34,485 nucleotides of DNA from Alphaproteobacteria bacterium UBA2784 (GCA_002352285.1 DEIC01000036.1:1306-35790), one strand, 5' to 3'. Positions 7,789 to 15,727 are shown, counted from the stretch's first letter. The notes: generated by a model from the sequence alone, not told the origin. Made by a program: numbers and translations.

Positions 7789-8673
7789 TCATCCCGGTTC
7801 AGCGGGGTCGGCTGCCTCGATCCACAGCTCACCCTCTTCCGGGTCGAGCGTGATCACCAGCTGGCGCAGAAAGGCCATGCCGACATTGACCTCTTCCACT
7901 CCGTCAACAAAGGTCAGCTCAGGGTTTTCAAAGGTCAGCGGGCCAATGTGGATCGTGCCCTGAATGGTGGCGAGGAACGCGGGCAATTGATTGTCGCCTG
8001 CCATGCGCAGGGGCTTGGTCGGCACCATTTCTCCATTAAGCGTGAAGTTCTCAGCTTCGCTCAGCGGGAAGACGAGACCGCGCCCATTGCCGGTGTCGAG
8101 GATGGCCTCATATTCCTCATCGCCCACTGTCACAGGGATGGCGGGAATGCGGCGGCCAAAACTGGTGCTGTAGTAATCGAATTTCTCCACCTGGGGAATG
8201 TGTGCCTCATCGCGGGGCAGAACGCGCATTTCAGATTCGCCAAAATCCATGCGCACCAGCTTGCCCGAAAACATGTTCGGGCTGGCCACACCTGAAATCC
8301 CCTCGAGTGGCAAATTCAGGTCAACGATGGCCGCAGGTGCTGTGGCGACCAGCGCTTCGCCAAGGCGCGCATTTGTGAGTTGGGAGAGAAATCCTTCGAC
8401 ACCAGGCTGGCCGGGGGCCGATGCGCGCAAGGGCTGCAGGCGGGGCAAGCCTGCAGCATCCGCGAAGTCGGGGAACACGACGGTTGCGCCCGCGCCCGTG
8501 TCAACAATGACCGTGCGCGTGACATCGCCGATGGTCATCTGCGCTGTGGGGCGCTCACCCGACATGTCGAGGGGCACACTGGCGCCATCCGGATTTTTGG
8601 CAAGGGCAAGCGTTCCGGAGAAAATTGCCGCTGCGGTTGCAATGGCGGTGCGCAATCTCGTCAGTGATTTCAT
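7789..8673 (-). CDS. Exported retropepsin-like aspartic protease with two DTG motifs
   Basis: Predicted periplasmic protein of 294 residues. ATG 8673 is chosen because GGAGG lies eight bases upstream and it begins a clear signal peptide (hydrophobic residues about 9-24, ALA cleavage near 25). Two aspartic-protease signatures are present: IVDTGAGATVVFP with Asp58 and ILDTGNGRGLVFP with Asp193, 135 residues apart. Each opens a retropepsin-like half (Asp_protease_2 type), so one chain may supply both catalytic aspartates like a pepsin, or one half may be regulatory. A C-terminal VGMAFLRQLVITLD segment resembles the usual retropepsin G-x-x-hydrophobic closing strand. It sits between an acyl-CoA dehydrogenase and the AtuA-like gene on the same strand. 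Substrate is unknown; activity is inferred. Confidence 0.8.
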   Translation of the reverse strand: MKSLTRLRTAIATAAAIFSGTLALAKNPDGASVPLDMSGERPTAQMTIGDVTRTVIVDTGAGATVVFPDFADAAGLPRLQPLRASAPGQPGVEGFLSQLTNARLGEALVATAPAAIVDLNLPLEGISGVASPNMFSGKLVRMDFGESEMRVLPRDEAHIPQVEKFDYYSTSFGRRIPAIPVTVGDEEYEAILDTGNGRGLVFPLSEAENFTLNGEMVPTKPLRMAGDNQLPAFLATIQGTIHIGPLTFENPELTFVDGVEEVNVGMAFLRQLVITLDPEEGELWIEAADPAEPG

Positions 8674-8760
8674 CTCATGGCCTCCAGCCTCGTGGCCCCC
8701 GTGCACAGGAGAGTTGCACAAGGGGCGATCACGGCCATGACAAGAAAACGTGAGGGGCAA

Positions 8761-9939
8761 TCAGGCCTTCGCAGCCCGCAGCAAATTCTTCGCGATCACC
8801 ACCTGCTGGATCTGCGAGGTGCCCTCATAGAGGCGGAAGATGCGCACGTCGCGGTAAAAGCGTTCGGCGGCATAGTCGCTGACATAACCTGCGCCGCCAT
8901 GGATCTGCACATTGCGGTCAGCGATGCGGCCCACCGCTTCCGAGGCAAAGAGCTTGCAGGCCGAGGCCTCGAGCGAGATGTTTGCGCCCGCATCACGCTT
9001 GCGCGCTGTTTCGAGCACCATGCAGCGCATCGCATAGGCCTCGGTCTTCGAATCCGCCAGCATGCCCTGGATCAGCTGGAACTCGGCAATCGCCTGACCG
9101 AATTGCTGGCGCTCGCTGGCATATTTCACGCTGTCGGCGACAAGCCGGTCAGCGACACCGGTGCAGACGGCCGAGATGTGCAGCCGCCCGCGATCCAGCA
9201 CCTGCATCGCAAGTTTGAAGCCCTCGCCCTCCTTCGCGCCGATCAGGCATTCGGCAGGCACTTCGCAATCTTCAAAGATCACATCGCAGATGTGCGCGCC
9301 CTGCTGGCCCATCTTGCGCTCGGGCTTGCCGATCGTGATGCCCTTGAGGTTTGAGGGCAGAAAAAACGCCGAGATGCCACCCGCGCCCTTGTTCGACGGA
9401 TCGGTGCGCGCCATCAGCGTGAACGCGCCCGCCTTGTTTGCGTTGGTGATGTAACGCTTGGTGCCATTCACCACATAATGATTGCCCTTGCGGATCGCGG
9501 TCGTGCGCAAGGATGCCGCGTCCGAACCCGCACCGGGTTCGGTCAGGCAAAAACTTGCGATCACTTCGCCGGAGGCAATTTTCGGCAGCCAATGCGTCTT
9601 CTGTTCGGGGCGTCCGAACATCACAAGACCCTGACTGCCAATGCCGACATTGGTGCCGATCACGGAGCGGAAGGCGGGCGACGTCTTGCCCAACTCGAAG
9701 CAGACCAGCGCCTCCTCCTCCATAGAAAGGCCAAGACCGCCATACTCCTGCGGGATCGAGAGGCCAAAGAGGCCAAGCTCGCGCATCTCCTGCACGATCT
9801 CGTCCGGCACGCGGTCGTTGCGCGCCACATCATCTTCGATGGGCACAAGGCGTTCGGCCACAAAGCGCGAGACGGATTCAATCAGTTGCGTGCGGGTTTC
9901 GGCATCAAGGGCCATGGCAACATCCGGTTTCAGGAACAT
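8761..9939 (-). CDS. Acyl-CoA dehydrogenase (short/medium-chain type, canonical Glu)
   Basis: FAD-dependent enzyme of 392 residues that introduces the alpha-beta double bond in acyl-CoA esters, passing electrons to ETF. The flavin/substrate signature CLTEPGAGSDAASLRT and IHGGAGYVSDY are present, and near the C-terminus FRLYEGTSQIQ carries the canonical catalytic base Glu372, unlike the other three dehydrogenases in this window. An in-frame ATG at 9915 is an alternative start; neither has a strong ribosome site. The gene heads a minus-strand run with the double-DTG protease (87 bases downstream) and the AtuA-like gene, and is divergent from the MFS carrier. In the Atu pathway of Pseudomonas a similar dehydrogenase (AtuD) works on citronellyl-CoA, but chain specificity cannot be read here. 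Confidence 0.92.
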   Translation of the reverse strand: MFLKPDVAMALDAETRTQLIESVSRFVAERLVPIEDDVARNDRVPDEIVQEMRELGLFGLSIPQEYGGLGLSMEEEALVCFELGKTSPAFRSVIGTNVGIGSQGLVMFGRPEQKTHWLPKIASGEVIASFCLTEPGAGSDAASLRTTAIRKGNHYVVNGTKRYITNANKAGAFTLMARTDPSNKGAGGISAFFLPSNLKGITIGKPERKMGQQGAHICDVIFEDCEVPAECLIGAKEGEGFKLAMQVLDRGRLHISAVCTGVADRLVADSVKYASERQQFGQAIAEFQLIQGMLADSKTEAYAMRCMVLETARKRDAGANISLEASACKLFASEAVGRIADRNVQIHGGAGYVSDYAAERFYRDVRIFRLYEGTSQIQQVVIAKNLLRAAKA

Positions 9940-10009
9940 GGTGAAGATGCGCCATTGAAAACGAGCCGGGGCGCAAGGTCAAAACTTGCGGGGGAAGCAC
10001 TTGTCGCCT

Positions 10010-11284
10010 ATGCCTGTCGGACAGCAATTCTGGTCCGCGACCTTGGCCCTTCGCCTTCCCTTCCGTCACGTTCCGCCCATGGCTTTGGCGGTTCTGGTGT
10101 TCTGTTTTGTGGTGTCGGCGATTGTCGGCTCCATGGGGCAGAGCTTTTCCGTGTTCCTTTTGCCGATCAGCCAGACGCTGCAGCTGGAGCGCGGCGAAAT
10201 TGCCTCGGTCTATTCCATGTCGCTGCTGGCGTCGGGGCTGGCCTCGCCGCTGGTGGGTCTGTTGTTCGACCGGCTGGGGCCGCGCATTGTCTATGCCGCC
10301 GGGGCGTCGGTGGCGGCGGCGGGCTATGCGCTGGGATCGGGGGCCGACTCGCTTCTGGAGATCGGTCTTCTCTATGGCGGGCTGGCCGGCATTGGCGGCG
10401 CGCTGACTGGTGGTGTGCCACATGCAGCCCTCGTGAGCCGCTGGTTCCGCGAGAATGCGGGCACGGCGATGGGCATCGTTTTCTCCGCAGGCGGGCTTGC
10501 GACCGCACTGACGTCGCCTGTGTCGCAGGTGCTGATTGATGCGCTGGGCTGGCGCTCCACCTTCGGCCTCTATGCCATCGTCATCGGCTGCATCGTGCCG
10601 GTCGTGCTTTTCATGCCATGGCGGCAGATCATGGCGGGCGACCCGATGGTGGCGCACAGACCCAACGAGCCATTGGAGCCGGGGCGCGATCCGCATGTGT
10701 GGACCATTGGCTCTGCCATGCGGACGCCAAGCTTCTGGGGTCTTTTCTTTGTCTATTTCTTCACGGGCGGATGCACCACGGCGCTGGCCGCCCATATGGT
10801 GAGCTATCTGACCGTTGCCGGTTTTGATCCGCTGGTGGCTGCCACCGCCTTCGGCTTTTCAGGATTGCTGACACCCTTTGGCATGATCGGCTTTGGCACG
10901 CTGTCGGACCGCATCGGGCGCAGACGCTCAGCCGCCCTTTCCTATGCCGCGACGGGCCTTGCGGTGATCGGACTTTTTCTTGTGGGCTTCTGGCCCTCCA
11001 TCGCCATCCTGATCCCGACCATCTTTTTCTTTGGCATCAGTTCGGGGTCGCGCGGGCCGATGGTCTCGGCCATTGCGCTCAACATGTTTGCGGGGCATCG
11101 CGTCGGCGGCATCTATGGTGCGATCAGTCTGGGGGGCGGGCTGGGTTCGGCCTTTGGCACCTGGTTCTCTGGCGCCTTGCAGGACTGGACGGGCGAGCCG
11201 ACCGCGCTTTTGTGGTATACGGGCACGGCGCTCTTCATCGGCGCCCTTCCCTTCTTCACGATTGGCGGCATCCGCCACAGCTGA
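10010..11284 (+). CDS. MFS transporter, monocarboxylate/OFA-like
   Basis: Inner-membrane carrier of 424 residues with about 12 hydrophobic segments. Motif A-like loops occur after helix 2 in each half: FDRLGPR and SDRIGRRRS. The N-terminal half has HAALVSRWFRENAGTAMGI, typical of the oxalate:formate/monocarboxylate subgroup of MFS. ATG 10010 is chosen over TTG 9986; ATG 10079 is a further alternative close to the first helix. The gene ends 10 bases before a class III CoA-transferase and they are almost certainly co-transcribed. This pairing resembles the oxalate system, where OxlT imports the acid and a formyl-CoA transferase activates it, so the substrate is probably a carboxylic acid (inference). 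Confidence 0.85.
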   Translation: MPVGQQFWSATLALRLPFRHVPPMALAVLVFCFVVSAIVGSMGQSFSVFLLPISQTLQLERGEIASVYSMSLLASGLASPLVGLLFDRLGPRIVYAAGASVAAAGYALGSGADSLLEIGLLYGGLAGIGGALTGGVPHAALVSRWFRENAGTAMGIVFSAGGLATALTSPVSQVLIDALGWRSTFGLYAIVIGCIVPVVLFMPWRQIMAGDPMVAHRPNEPLEPGRDPHVWTIGSAMRTPSFWGLFFVYFFTGGCTTALAAHMVSYLTVAGFDPLVAATAFGFSGLLTPFGMIGFGTLSDRIGRRRSAALSYAATGLAVIGLFLVGFWPSIAILIPTIFFFGISSGSRGPMVSAIALNMFAGHRVGGIYGAISLGGGLGSAFGTWFSGALQDWTGEPTALLWYTGTALFIGALPFFTIGGIRHS

Positions 11285-11294
11285 CGGATTTTCC

Positions 11295-12524
11295 ATGTTT
11301 GCTTCGATGACTGACGCAAAGAACGCGGGCGCGCTTTCAGGCGTGCGCGTGGTTGATCTGTCACGCGTGCTGGGCGGGCCGTATGCCACGCAGGTTTTGG
11401 GCGATCATGGCGCCGATGTTCTGAAAATCGAACCGCCGCAGGGCGACGAGACGCGTGAGTGGGGGCCACCGTTCCGCGACGATGCGGGCAAGCCGGGCAA
11501 AGACCCACGCGGCCCCAGCGCCTATTACCTCAACATCAACCGCAACAAGCGCGGGCTGGCGCTTGACCTGACGAAGGAAGCGGCGCGCGCCATCGTGTTC
11601 CGCCTGCTGGAAGGCGCTGATGTGCTGGTCGAGAATTTCAAGATCGGCACGCTGGAACGCTGGGGCATGGGATGGGATGTGCTCTCCGCCCGCTTTCCGC
11701 GCCTTGTTCACTGCCGCATCTCCGGCTTTGGCGCGGAGGGACCGCTGGGCGGCATGCCCGGCTATGACGCCGTGGTGCAGACGATGACGGGGCTTTCATC
11801 TGTCACCGGCTCACCTGCATCCGGCCCCGTGAAGATGGGAACGCCGGTTGTTGATATTGCCAGCGGCCTGAACGCCGTGATCGGCATTCTGCTGGCGCTG
11901 CGCGAGCGCGAGAAGACCGGCAAGGGCCAGTTCATTGAAGTGGCGCTCTATGACGTCGGCCTTTCGCTTCTCCATCCGCATTCGGCCAACTGGATGTGGG
12001 GCAACAAGTTGCCGCAGCTGGTGGGCAATGCGCATCCCAATGTTGCGCCCTATGATCTTTTTGCCACGGCCACGCGCCCGATCTTTCTGGGCGTGGGTAA
12101 TGACGGACAATTCCGCAAGGCATGCAAAGTTCTGAAGCGCGCGGAGCTTGCGGATGATCCGCGCTTTTCCTCCATGGCCGGACGCAATACCAATCGCGCC
12201 GCACTGACGGCCATTCTCGCGCCCATCTTTGCAGCGGTGGATGGCGTGGCGGTTGCCACCGAATTGCTGGAGGCTGGCGTGCCGGCGGGGCCGCTCAACA
12301 ATGTGGCCGAGGCGCTGGATGATCCGCAGACGCAGGCGCGCGCCATGCGCGTTGAGACTGAGGGTTACAAGGGCATGGGCTCACCCATCAAGATGAGCGG
12401 CACGCCGCCCGCCCTTCACCGCACGCCCCCCGATTTCGGCGAGCACAATCGTGAAGTGTTGCGCGCTGCCGGTTATTCAGATGCGGAGATCGACGCGCTG
12501 AAGAAGGCAGGTGCGGTGGTGTGA
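11295..12524 (+). CDS. CaiB/BaiF (class III) CoA-transferase
   Basis: Cytoplasmic enzyme of 409 residues, the normal size for the family, which moves CoA between carboxylic acids via an aspartyl-CoA intermediate. The N-terminal VRVVDLSRVLGGPYATQVLGD and KIEPPQGDETR are family hallmarks; PGYDAVVQTMTG contains the likely catalytic Asp; FIEVALYDVGLSLL follows. The frame is open well upstream inside the MFS gene, so ATG 11295 (or ATG 11307) is the start. Ten bases separate it from the MFS stop, indicating translational coupling or at least one transcript. Acid substrate is unknown; racemase-type members of the same fold (AMACR) cannot be excluded, but the length and motifs favour a transferase. 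A mosaic of inverted repeats follows. Confidence 0.9.
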   Translation: MFASMTDAKNAGALSGVRVVDLSRVLGGPYATQVLGDHGADVLKIEPPQGDETREWGPPFRDDAGKPGKDPRGPSAYYLNINRNKRGLALDLTKEAARAIVFRLLEGADVLVENFKIGTLERWGMGWDVLSARFPRLVHCRISGFGAEGPLGGMPGYDAVVQTMTGLSSVTGSPASGPVKMGTPVVDIASGLNAVIGILLALREREKTGKGQFIEVALYDVGLSLLHPHSANWMWGNKLPQLVGNAHPNVAPYDLFATATRPIFLGVGNDGQFRKACKVLKRAELADDPRFSSMAGRNTNRAALTAILAPIFAAVDGVAVATELLEAGVPAGPLNNVAEALDDPQTQARAMRVETEGYKGMGSPIKMSGTPPALHRTPPDFGEHNREVLRAAGYSDAEIDALKKAGAVV

Positions 12525-12542
12525 GGGGAGGCTCGTCTCTCC

Positions 12543-12705
12543 TTTCGCCTCCCCTTATCTATAAGGGGAGGCGGGACTTGAGTGAGTGACAAGCGAAACT
12601 CAAGTCCGGTGGGGTTGCGGGATGCTGTAATGAATTCGTCGATGGTGCCCCCCACCCGTTTTGCTTCGCAAAACGTGCCTCCCCCAAAAGACAGGGGGAG
12701 GCGGA
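12543..12705. repeat. Mosaic of four perfect inverted repeats (possible nonautonomous element)
   Basis: Four hairpins lie in 160 bases between convergent genes. A: CGCCTCCCCTTAT (12546-12558) with ATAAGGGGAGGCG (12561-12573). B: GGACTTGAGT (12574-12583) with ACTCAAGTCC (12598-12607). C: CGTTTTGC (12657-12664) with GCAAAACG (12668-12675). D: GCCTCCCCC (12677-12685) with GGGGGAGGC (12694-12702). The outer edges, TTCGCCTCCCC on the left and GGGGGAGGCGGAA on the right, are near-inverted copies, as in a small repeat element. No coding potential is seen. It may serve as terminator for both neighbours. Confidence 0.65.
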
Positions 12706-12714
12706 AGAACTTGC

Positions 12715-13230
12715 TCACAACTCCTTCCGCAGCCACACGAGATGAAAGTCGCGGCGCTTTTCGCCGGGCACCAGATCAAACGGAAACGGTTTTGTGTCGC
12801 CGGTGCGGGCATAGCCGCGGCGTTCGTAATAAGCGATCAACTCGTCACGCAGGTGGATGACTGTCATCACCATGGCGCGGGCCGAGAAACGTTCCCGCGC
12901 GCGACGCTCGCACTCGGCAAGCATCGCACGGCCCACGCCGCCTGCCTGACGGTCTGGCCTGACCGAGAACATGCCGAAATAGGCGTCATCGCCCTCGCGC
13001 GACAGGAGAGCGCAGGCAATCAACTCACCCGCCTCCTCGGCCAGGACAAACGCATTATCGGGATCGGCAATCAGCTCCTCGATCTCGCCGTCGCGCGTGC
13101 GCGGCAATTCAAGAAGGTTTGCCTCATGCGTCCAGCCTCTTGCTGCCTCCTCGCCGCGATAGGCGCGCTCGATCAGCGCGCGCAAGCAGGCAGCATCTTC
13201 GGGTGTGGCGTAACGGAAAGTCAGGGACAT
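12715..13230 (-). CDS. GNAT-family N-acetyltransferase
   Basis: Acetyl-CoA-dependent acetyltransferase of 171 residues. The acetyl-CoA pyrophosphate loop is seen in SVRPDRQAGGVGRAML (R-x-x-G-x-G type), and the C-terminal LIAYYERRGYARTGD is the typical GNAT strand 5/helix 4 region. The small N-terminal part FRYATPEDAACLRALIERAYRG fits the family. The frame runs on upstream to 13950, but that portion is antisense to the neighbouring monooxygenase gene and shows no GNAT features; ATG 13230 is the natural start. It is divergent from the monooxygenase with 45 bases between. The acceptor (small amine, amino acid or protein) cannot be told. Confidence 0.87.
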   Translation of the reverse strand: MSLTFRYATPEDAACLRALIERAYRGEEAARGWTHEANLLELPRTRDGEIEELIADPDNAFVLAEEAGELIACALLSREGDDAYFGMFSVRPDRQAGGVGRAMLAECERRARERFSARAMVMTVIHLRDELIAYYERRGYARTGDTKPFPFDLVPGEKRRDFHLVWLRKEL

Positions 13231-13275
13231 TGCGGCAGCTCTTTCATCCTTGGCGGCACTATCTAGTATGGCCCC

Positions 13276-14304
13276 ATGAGCAAGATCAAACTCGGCATTG
13301 TCGATCAAAGCCCGGTGCGCGCGGGCGGCACCATGGCGGACGCCATTGCCGAAACGCTGGCGCTGGCAAAAGCCTGCGATGCGCTGGGCTATCACCGCTA
13401 TTGGCTGGCCGAGCATCACAACACGATGAGCTTTGCAGGCTCGTGCCCTGAAATTCTTGTGGGGCATGTGGCGGCGGCAACAAAACGCATCCGCGTTGGT
13501 TCCGGCGGCGTGATGCTGCCGCATTATTCGCCGATGAAAGTGGCTGAGCAGTTCCGCATGCTGGAAACGCTTCACCCCGGCCGCATTGATCTGGGGCTGG
13601 GCCGCGCGCCCGGCGCTGATCCGCGCACAACCGCTGCCCTTCAGGCCGGGCCGAAACCGTGGCCCATCGAAGTCTATCCGCAGCAAGTCGAACTCGTGCG
13701 CGGTTTCCTTGAGGAAGCGAACGGCAGCGCCGAATGGGGCGCCACGCATCCCTATCGCGGCATTCATGCAATGCCGCGCGGGCCGGGCATGCCGGAGATG
13801 TGGATTCTGGGTTCCAGCGGCGACAGCGCGTTGATCGCTGCCGAGCTGGGTCTTCCCTATTCCTTCGCGCATTTCATCGGCGGGGCCGAAAATCTTTCGC
13901 TGATTGATCTTTATCGGGAGCGTTTCAAGCCGCGCCGGCCGGGCGATCACCCGCGCGTCTCCATCGGTCTTTCCGTGCTTGTGGCCGAAACAGAAGAGGA
14001 GGCGCGGCGGCGCGCGACCTCACGCAATCTCTGGGTGCTGCGGCTTCTCGCCGGACGTTCGGGCGCGTTCCCCTCCATCGAGGAGGCGCTCGCCTATCCC
14101 TATAACGATGTGGATCGCGCGCAGCTTGCGGGCATCGAAGCGCGCAGTGTCACCGGCACGCCTGCGCATGTGCGGGCGCGACTTGAGGAACTGGCGGGGC
14201 GCTATGGCGCCGAAGAAATTCTGACGGTGACGATCACGTACGATTTCGCGCATCGCCTGCAATCGTATGAATTGCTGGCGGAGGTGTTTGGGATAAAACC
14301 CTAG
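13276..14304 (+). CDS. LLM-class flavin-dependent oxidoreductase (MsnO8-like)
   Basis: Luciferase-like monooxygenase of 342 residues with the TIM-barrel hallmarks of the family: the N-terminal GIVDQSPVRAGG, YHRYWLAEHHN, SGGVMLPHYSPMKVAEQFRM and RIDLGLGRAPG. Members use FMNH2 and oxygen or F420-like flavins; the MsnO8-type annotation is recognised from general pattern, and the true substrate is unknown. ATG 13276 begins the conserved N-terminus. No ribosome site is seen; TAGTAT at 13264-13269 is only seven bases upstream of the ATG, so a leaderless transcript is possible. The stop codon overlaps the stop of the convergent PIN toxin gene by four bases (CTAG at 14301-14304). Confidence 0.88.
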   Translation: MSKIKLGIVDQSPVRAGGTMADAIAETLALAKACDALGYHRYWLAEHHNTMSFAGSCPEILVGHVAAATKRIRVGSGGVMLPHYSPMKVAEQFRMLETLHPGRIDLGLGRAPGADPRTTAALQAGPKPWPIEVYPQQVELVRGFLEEANGSAEWGATHPYRGIHAMPRGPGMPEMWILGSSGDSALIAAELGLPYSFAHFIGGAENLSLIDLYRERFKPRRPGDHPRVSIGLSVLVAETEEEARRRATSRNLWVLRLLAGRSGAFPSIEEALAYPYNDVDRAQLAGIEARSVTGTPAHVRARLEELAGRYGAEEILTVTITYDFAHRLQSYELLAEVFGIKP

Positions 14305-14681
14305 GACTTTCCTTTTGGAAAATACTTCACATCCGCGAGAGAATTGAAGTGCGCATCACACGTGACAAGCACAGCGTCAAAGGCGCGCGCGGTTGCATAG
14401 ATGATACTGTCGGCAGTTGACAATTGATGCTGGCGGCAGAGATCGGCGGCAGCAAGGGCGATCTCCGTATCCAGTGGCACAACCACGCATGTCGTGCTGA
14501 AGGCAAGCACCAGCTCGGCGCGATCTTCATCCGCATTTCCCGTGAGCCATTTTGACAACTCAAGCTGCACAAGCGTCGGCACCAGCCACTGGCCGGGCTT
14601 CGGCAACTCCGCGCCGATTTTCCGGCCCAGCGGCGTATCCGTCAGCCACTCGATCCACGCTGATGTATCAACCAGCTTCAT
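14301..14681 (-). CDS. vapC: PIN-domain toxin (VapC type)
   Basis: Small ribonuclease-type toxin of 126 residues. The four acidic residues of the PIN Mg site are in place: Asp5 (LVDTSAWIEW), Glu41 (VQLELSKW), Asp91 (STADSIIYATA) and Asp109 (LVTCDAHF). VapC toxins cleave tRNA or rRNA and are held inactive by the cognate antitoxin. The start ATG overlaps the antitoxin stop by one base, so the two are translationally coupled in the usual antitoxin-first order. The 3' end interlocks with the convergent monooxygenase gene in the shared CTAG. Identification as a functional toxin is by family and context. Confidence 0.92.
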   Translation of the reverse strand: MKLVDTSAWIEWLTDTPLGRKIGAELPKPGQWLVPTLVQLELSKWLTGNADEDRAELVLAFSTTCVVVPLDTEIALAAADLCRQHQLSTADSIIYATARAFDAVLVTCDAHFNSLADVKYFPKGKS

Positions 14682-14893
14682 CAGAAGCGGTCGTTACGGT
14701 CGCGGGGGTCTTCAATCCGGGCGCCGCGCGCAATACCAGCCAGCGTTTTGGCATCGGGCACCGGCACGAGAATGACCCCTGTGCCTTTGGGCAGAAAGAC
14801 GAATTTCTGCCCCGCCTTCCACTTGCGGGCCTCGCGGACCTTCTTCGGGATCGAAATCTGAAACTTCGCGGAGAGGGTGGCTGTGTCGGACAT
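14681..14893 (-). CDS. AbrB/SpoVT-type antitoxin for the adjacent PIN toxin
   Basis: Protein of 70 residues starting at ATG 14893, which has AGGAAAG immediately upstream; an earlier ATG at 14917 has no ribosome site. The N-terminal swapped-hairpin DNA-binding motif is clear: ATLSAKFQISIPKKVREARKW followed by GQKFVFLPKGTGVILVPV, a MazE/VapB-like AbrB domain. The C-terminal tail (KTLAGIARGARIEDPRDRNDRF) would bind and block the toxin. It normally represses its own promoter; a good minus-strand promoter lies just upstream. The stop overlaps the toxin ATG by one base. Confidence 0.9.
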   Translation of the reverse strand: MSDTATLSAKFQISIPKKVREARKWKAGQKFVFLPKGTGVILVPVPDAKTLAGIARGARIEDPRDRNDRF

Positions 14894-14926
14894 TCTTTCC
14901 TGATCCTTATCGATCATGTTTCGGTA

Positions 14927-14955
14927 AGAATATCACGCCACAGCCATCCCGGCAA
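14927..14955 (-). promoter_or_regulatory. Promoter of the antitoxin-toxin operon
   Basis: On the minus strand TTGCCG (complement of 14950-14955) and TATTCT (complement of 14927-14932) are separated by exactly 17 bases, a good sigma-70-type match. Transcription would start near 14920, about 27 bases before the antitoxin ATG at 14893. It lies in the 66-base gap after the MerR gene. Confidence 0.6.
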
Positions 14956-14959
14956 CTCC

Positions 14960-15727
14960 CTATCCCAGATGCTTCATCACCTCGCCTATGAAGGTCCAGA
15001 CTTCGGCTGAGAATGGCATCTGGCGGGCGGTCGAAGGTTGTGCAAAGCCTTCGCGGTAGAAATTGCCCGCGCCCTTTTCGAGGCCGGCATTGCCTTGCGT
15101 GAATTTCTCCACCTCCGCCTTCCAGCGGCGGCCAAGGGCAATCGCTTCCGGCGCATTGGCAGGGCCGTGGCGCAGACGCTCGGCCTCAGAAATCAGCGCC
15201 GCCCATGTGGCGGATGATTTCGCCTGATCCTCGTCCGTCCATTGGCGGGCGGCCAGCGCCGCCTTGTCTTCGGCGGTGTAGGATTTTTCGATCAGGGCAT
15301 CAATCTCGGGGGTCGTTTTGAACTTGGTCATGGCAAGATCCTTTGCAAGTGCTTCGAGGCTGTTGCCGCTGCCGAGTTTGCCTGCCTCTGCCATCACGCG
15401 AGCGGTGCGCACGCGGGTCAGCATGTCCTTCAACTCTTCCGCGCGCTGCTCCAGCATGTGTTCGTGGATGGCAAGCACGGCTGGCAGATTCACATTACGC
15501 ATCGTGACCAGTTCACGGATGCGCGCGAGCGGAAGGCCAAGGCCCTTCAGCGCAAGGATCGCAATCAGCGTCTGCTCATCTTCCGGGCCATAATGGCGCC
15601 AGCCTTTTTCCGAGCGGGCGGGCTTCATCAGCCCTTCGCGCTCGTAAACGCGCAACGCCTTTGCTGTCACGCCAAAGCGGCGCGCGAAAGCTGCAGCATT
15701 GTCACCAGAGCGGCGGAAGATGGACAT
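14960..15727 (-). CDS. MerR-family regulator with TipAS-like effector domain
   Basis: Transcription factor of 255 residues. Residues about 10-80 form the MerR winged helix: FARRFGVTAKALRVYEREGL, the wing around KGWRHYG, and LKGLGLPLARIREL. A dimerisation helix (about 85-125) is followed by a C-terminal helical domain with EKSYTAEDKAALAARQW and WKAEVEKFTQGN, resembling the TipAS antibiotic-recognition domain (family knowledge; ligand unknown). It lacks Cys clusters typical of metal sensors. The start is ATG 15727 with a weak ribosome site. It is followed by the toxin-antitoxin operon and preceded by the GPH-type symporter on the same strand, with a palindromic segment at 15761-15783 upstream that may be its operator or a hairpin. 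Confidence 0.86.
   Translation of the reverse strand: MSIFRRSGDNAAAFARRFGVTAKALRVYEREGLMKPARSEKGWRHYGPEDEQTLIAILALKGLGLPLARIRELVTMRNVNLPAVLAIHEHMLEQRAEELKDMLTRVRTARVMAEAGKLGSGNSLEALAKDLAMTKFKTTPEIDALIEKSYTAEDKAALAARQWTDEDQAKSSATWAALISEAERLRHGPANAPEAIALGRRWKAEVEKFTQGNAGLEKGAGNFYREGFAQPSTARQMPFSAEVWTFIGEVMKHLG

Noticed and set aside
12715..13950. Long 411-codon frame joining the GNAT domain to upstream sequence
   Set aside because: The N-terminal 240 residues are antisense to the monooxygenase gene and show no domain; the GNAT domain begins at ATG 13230.
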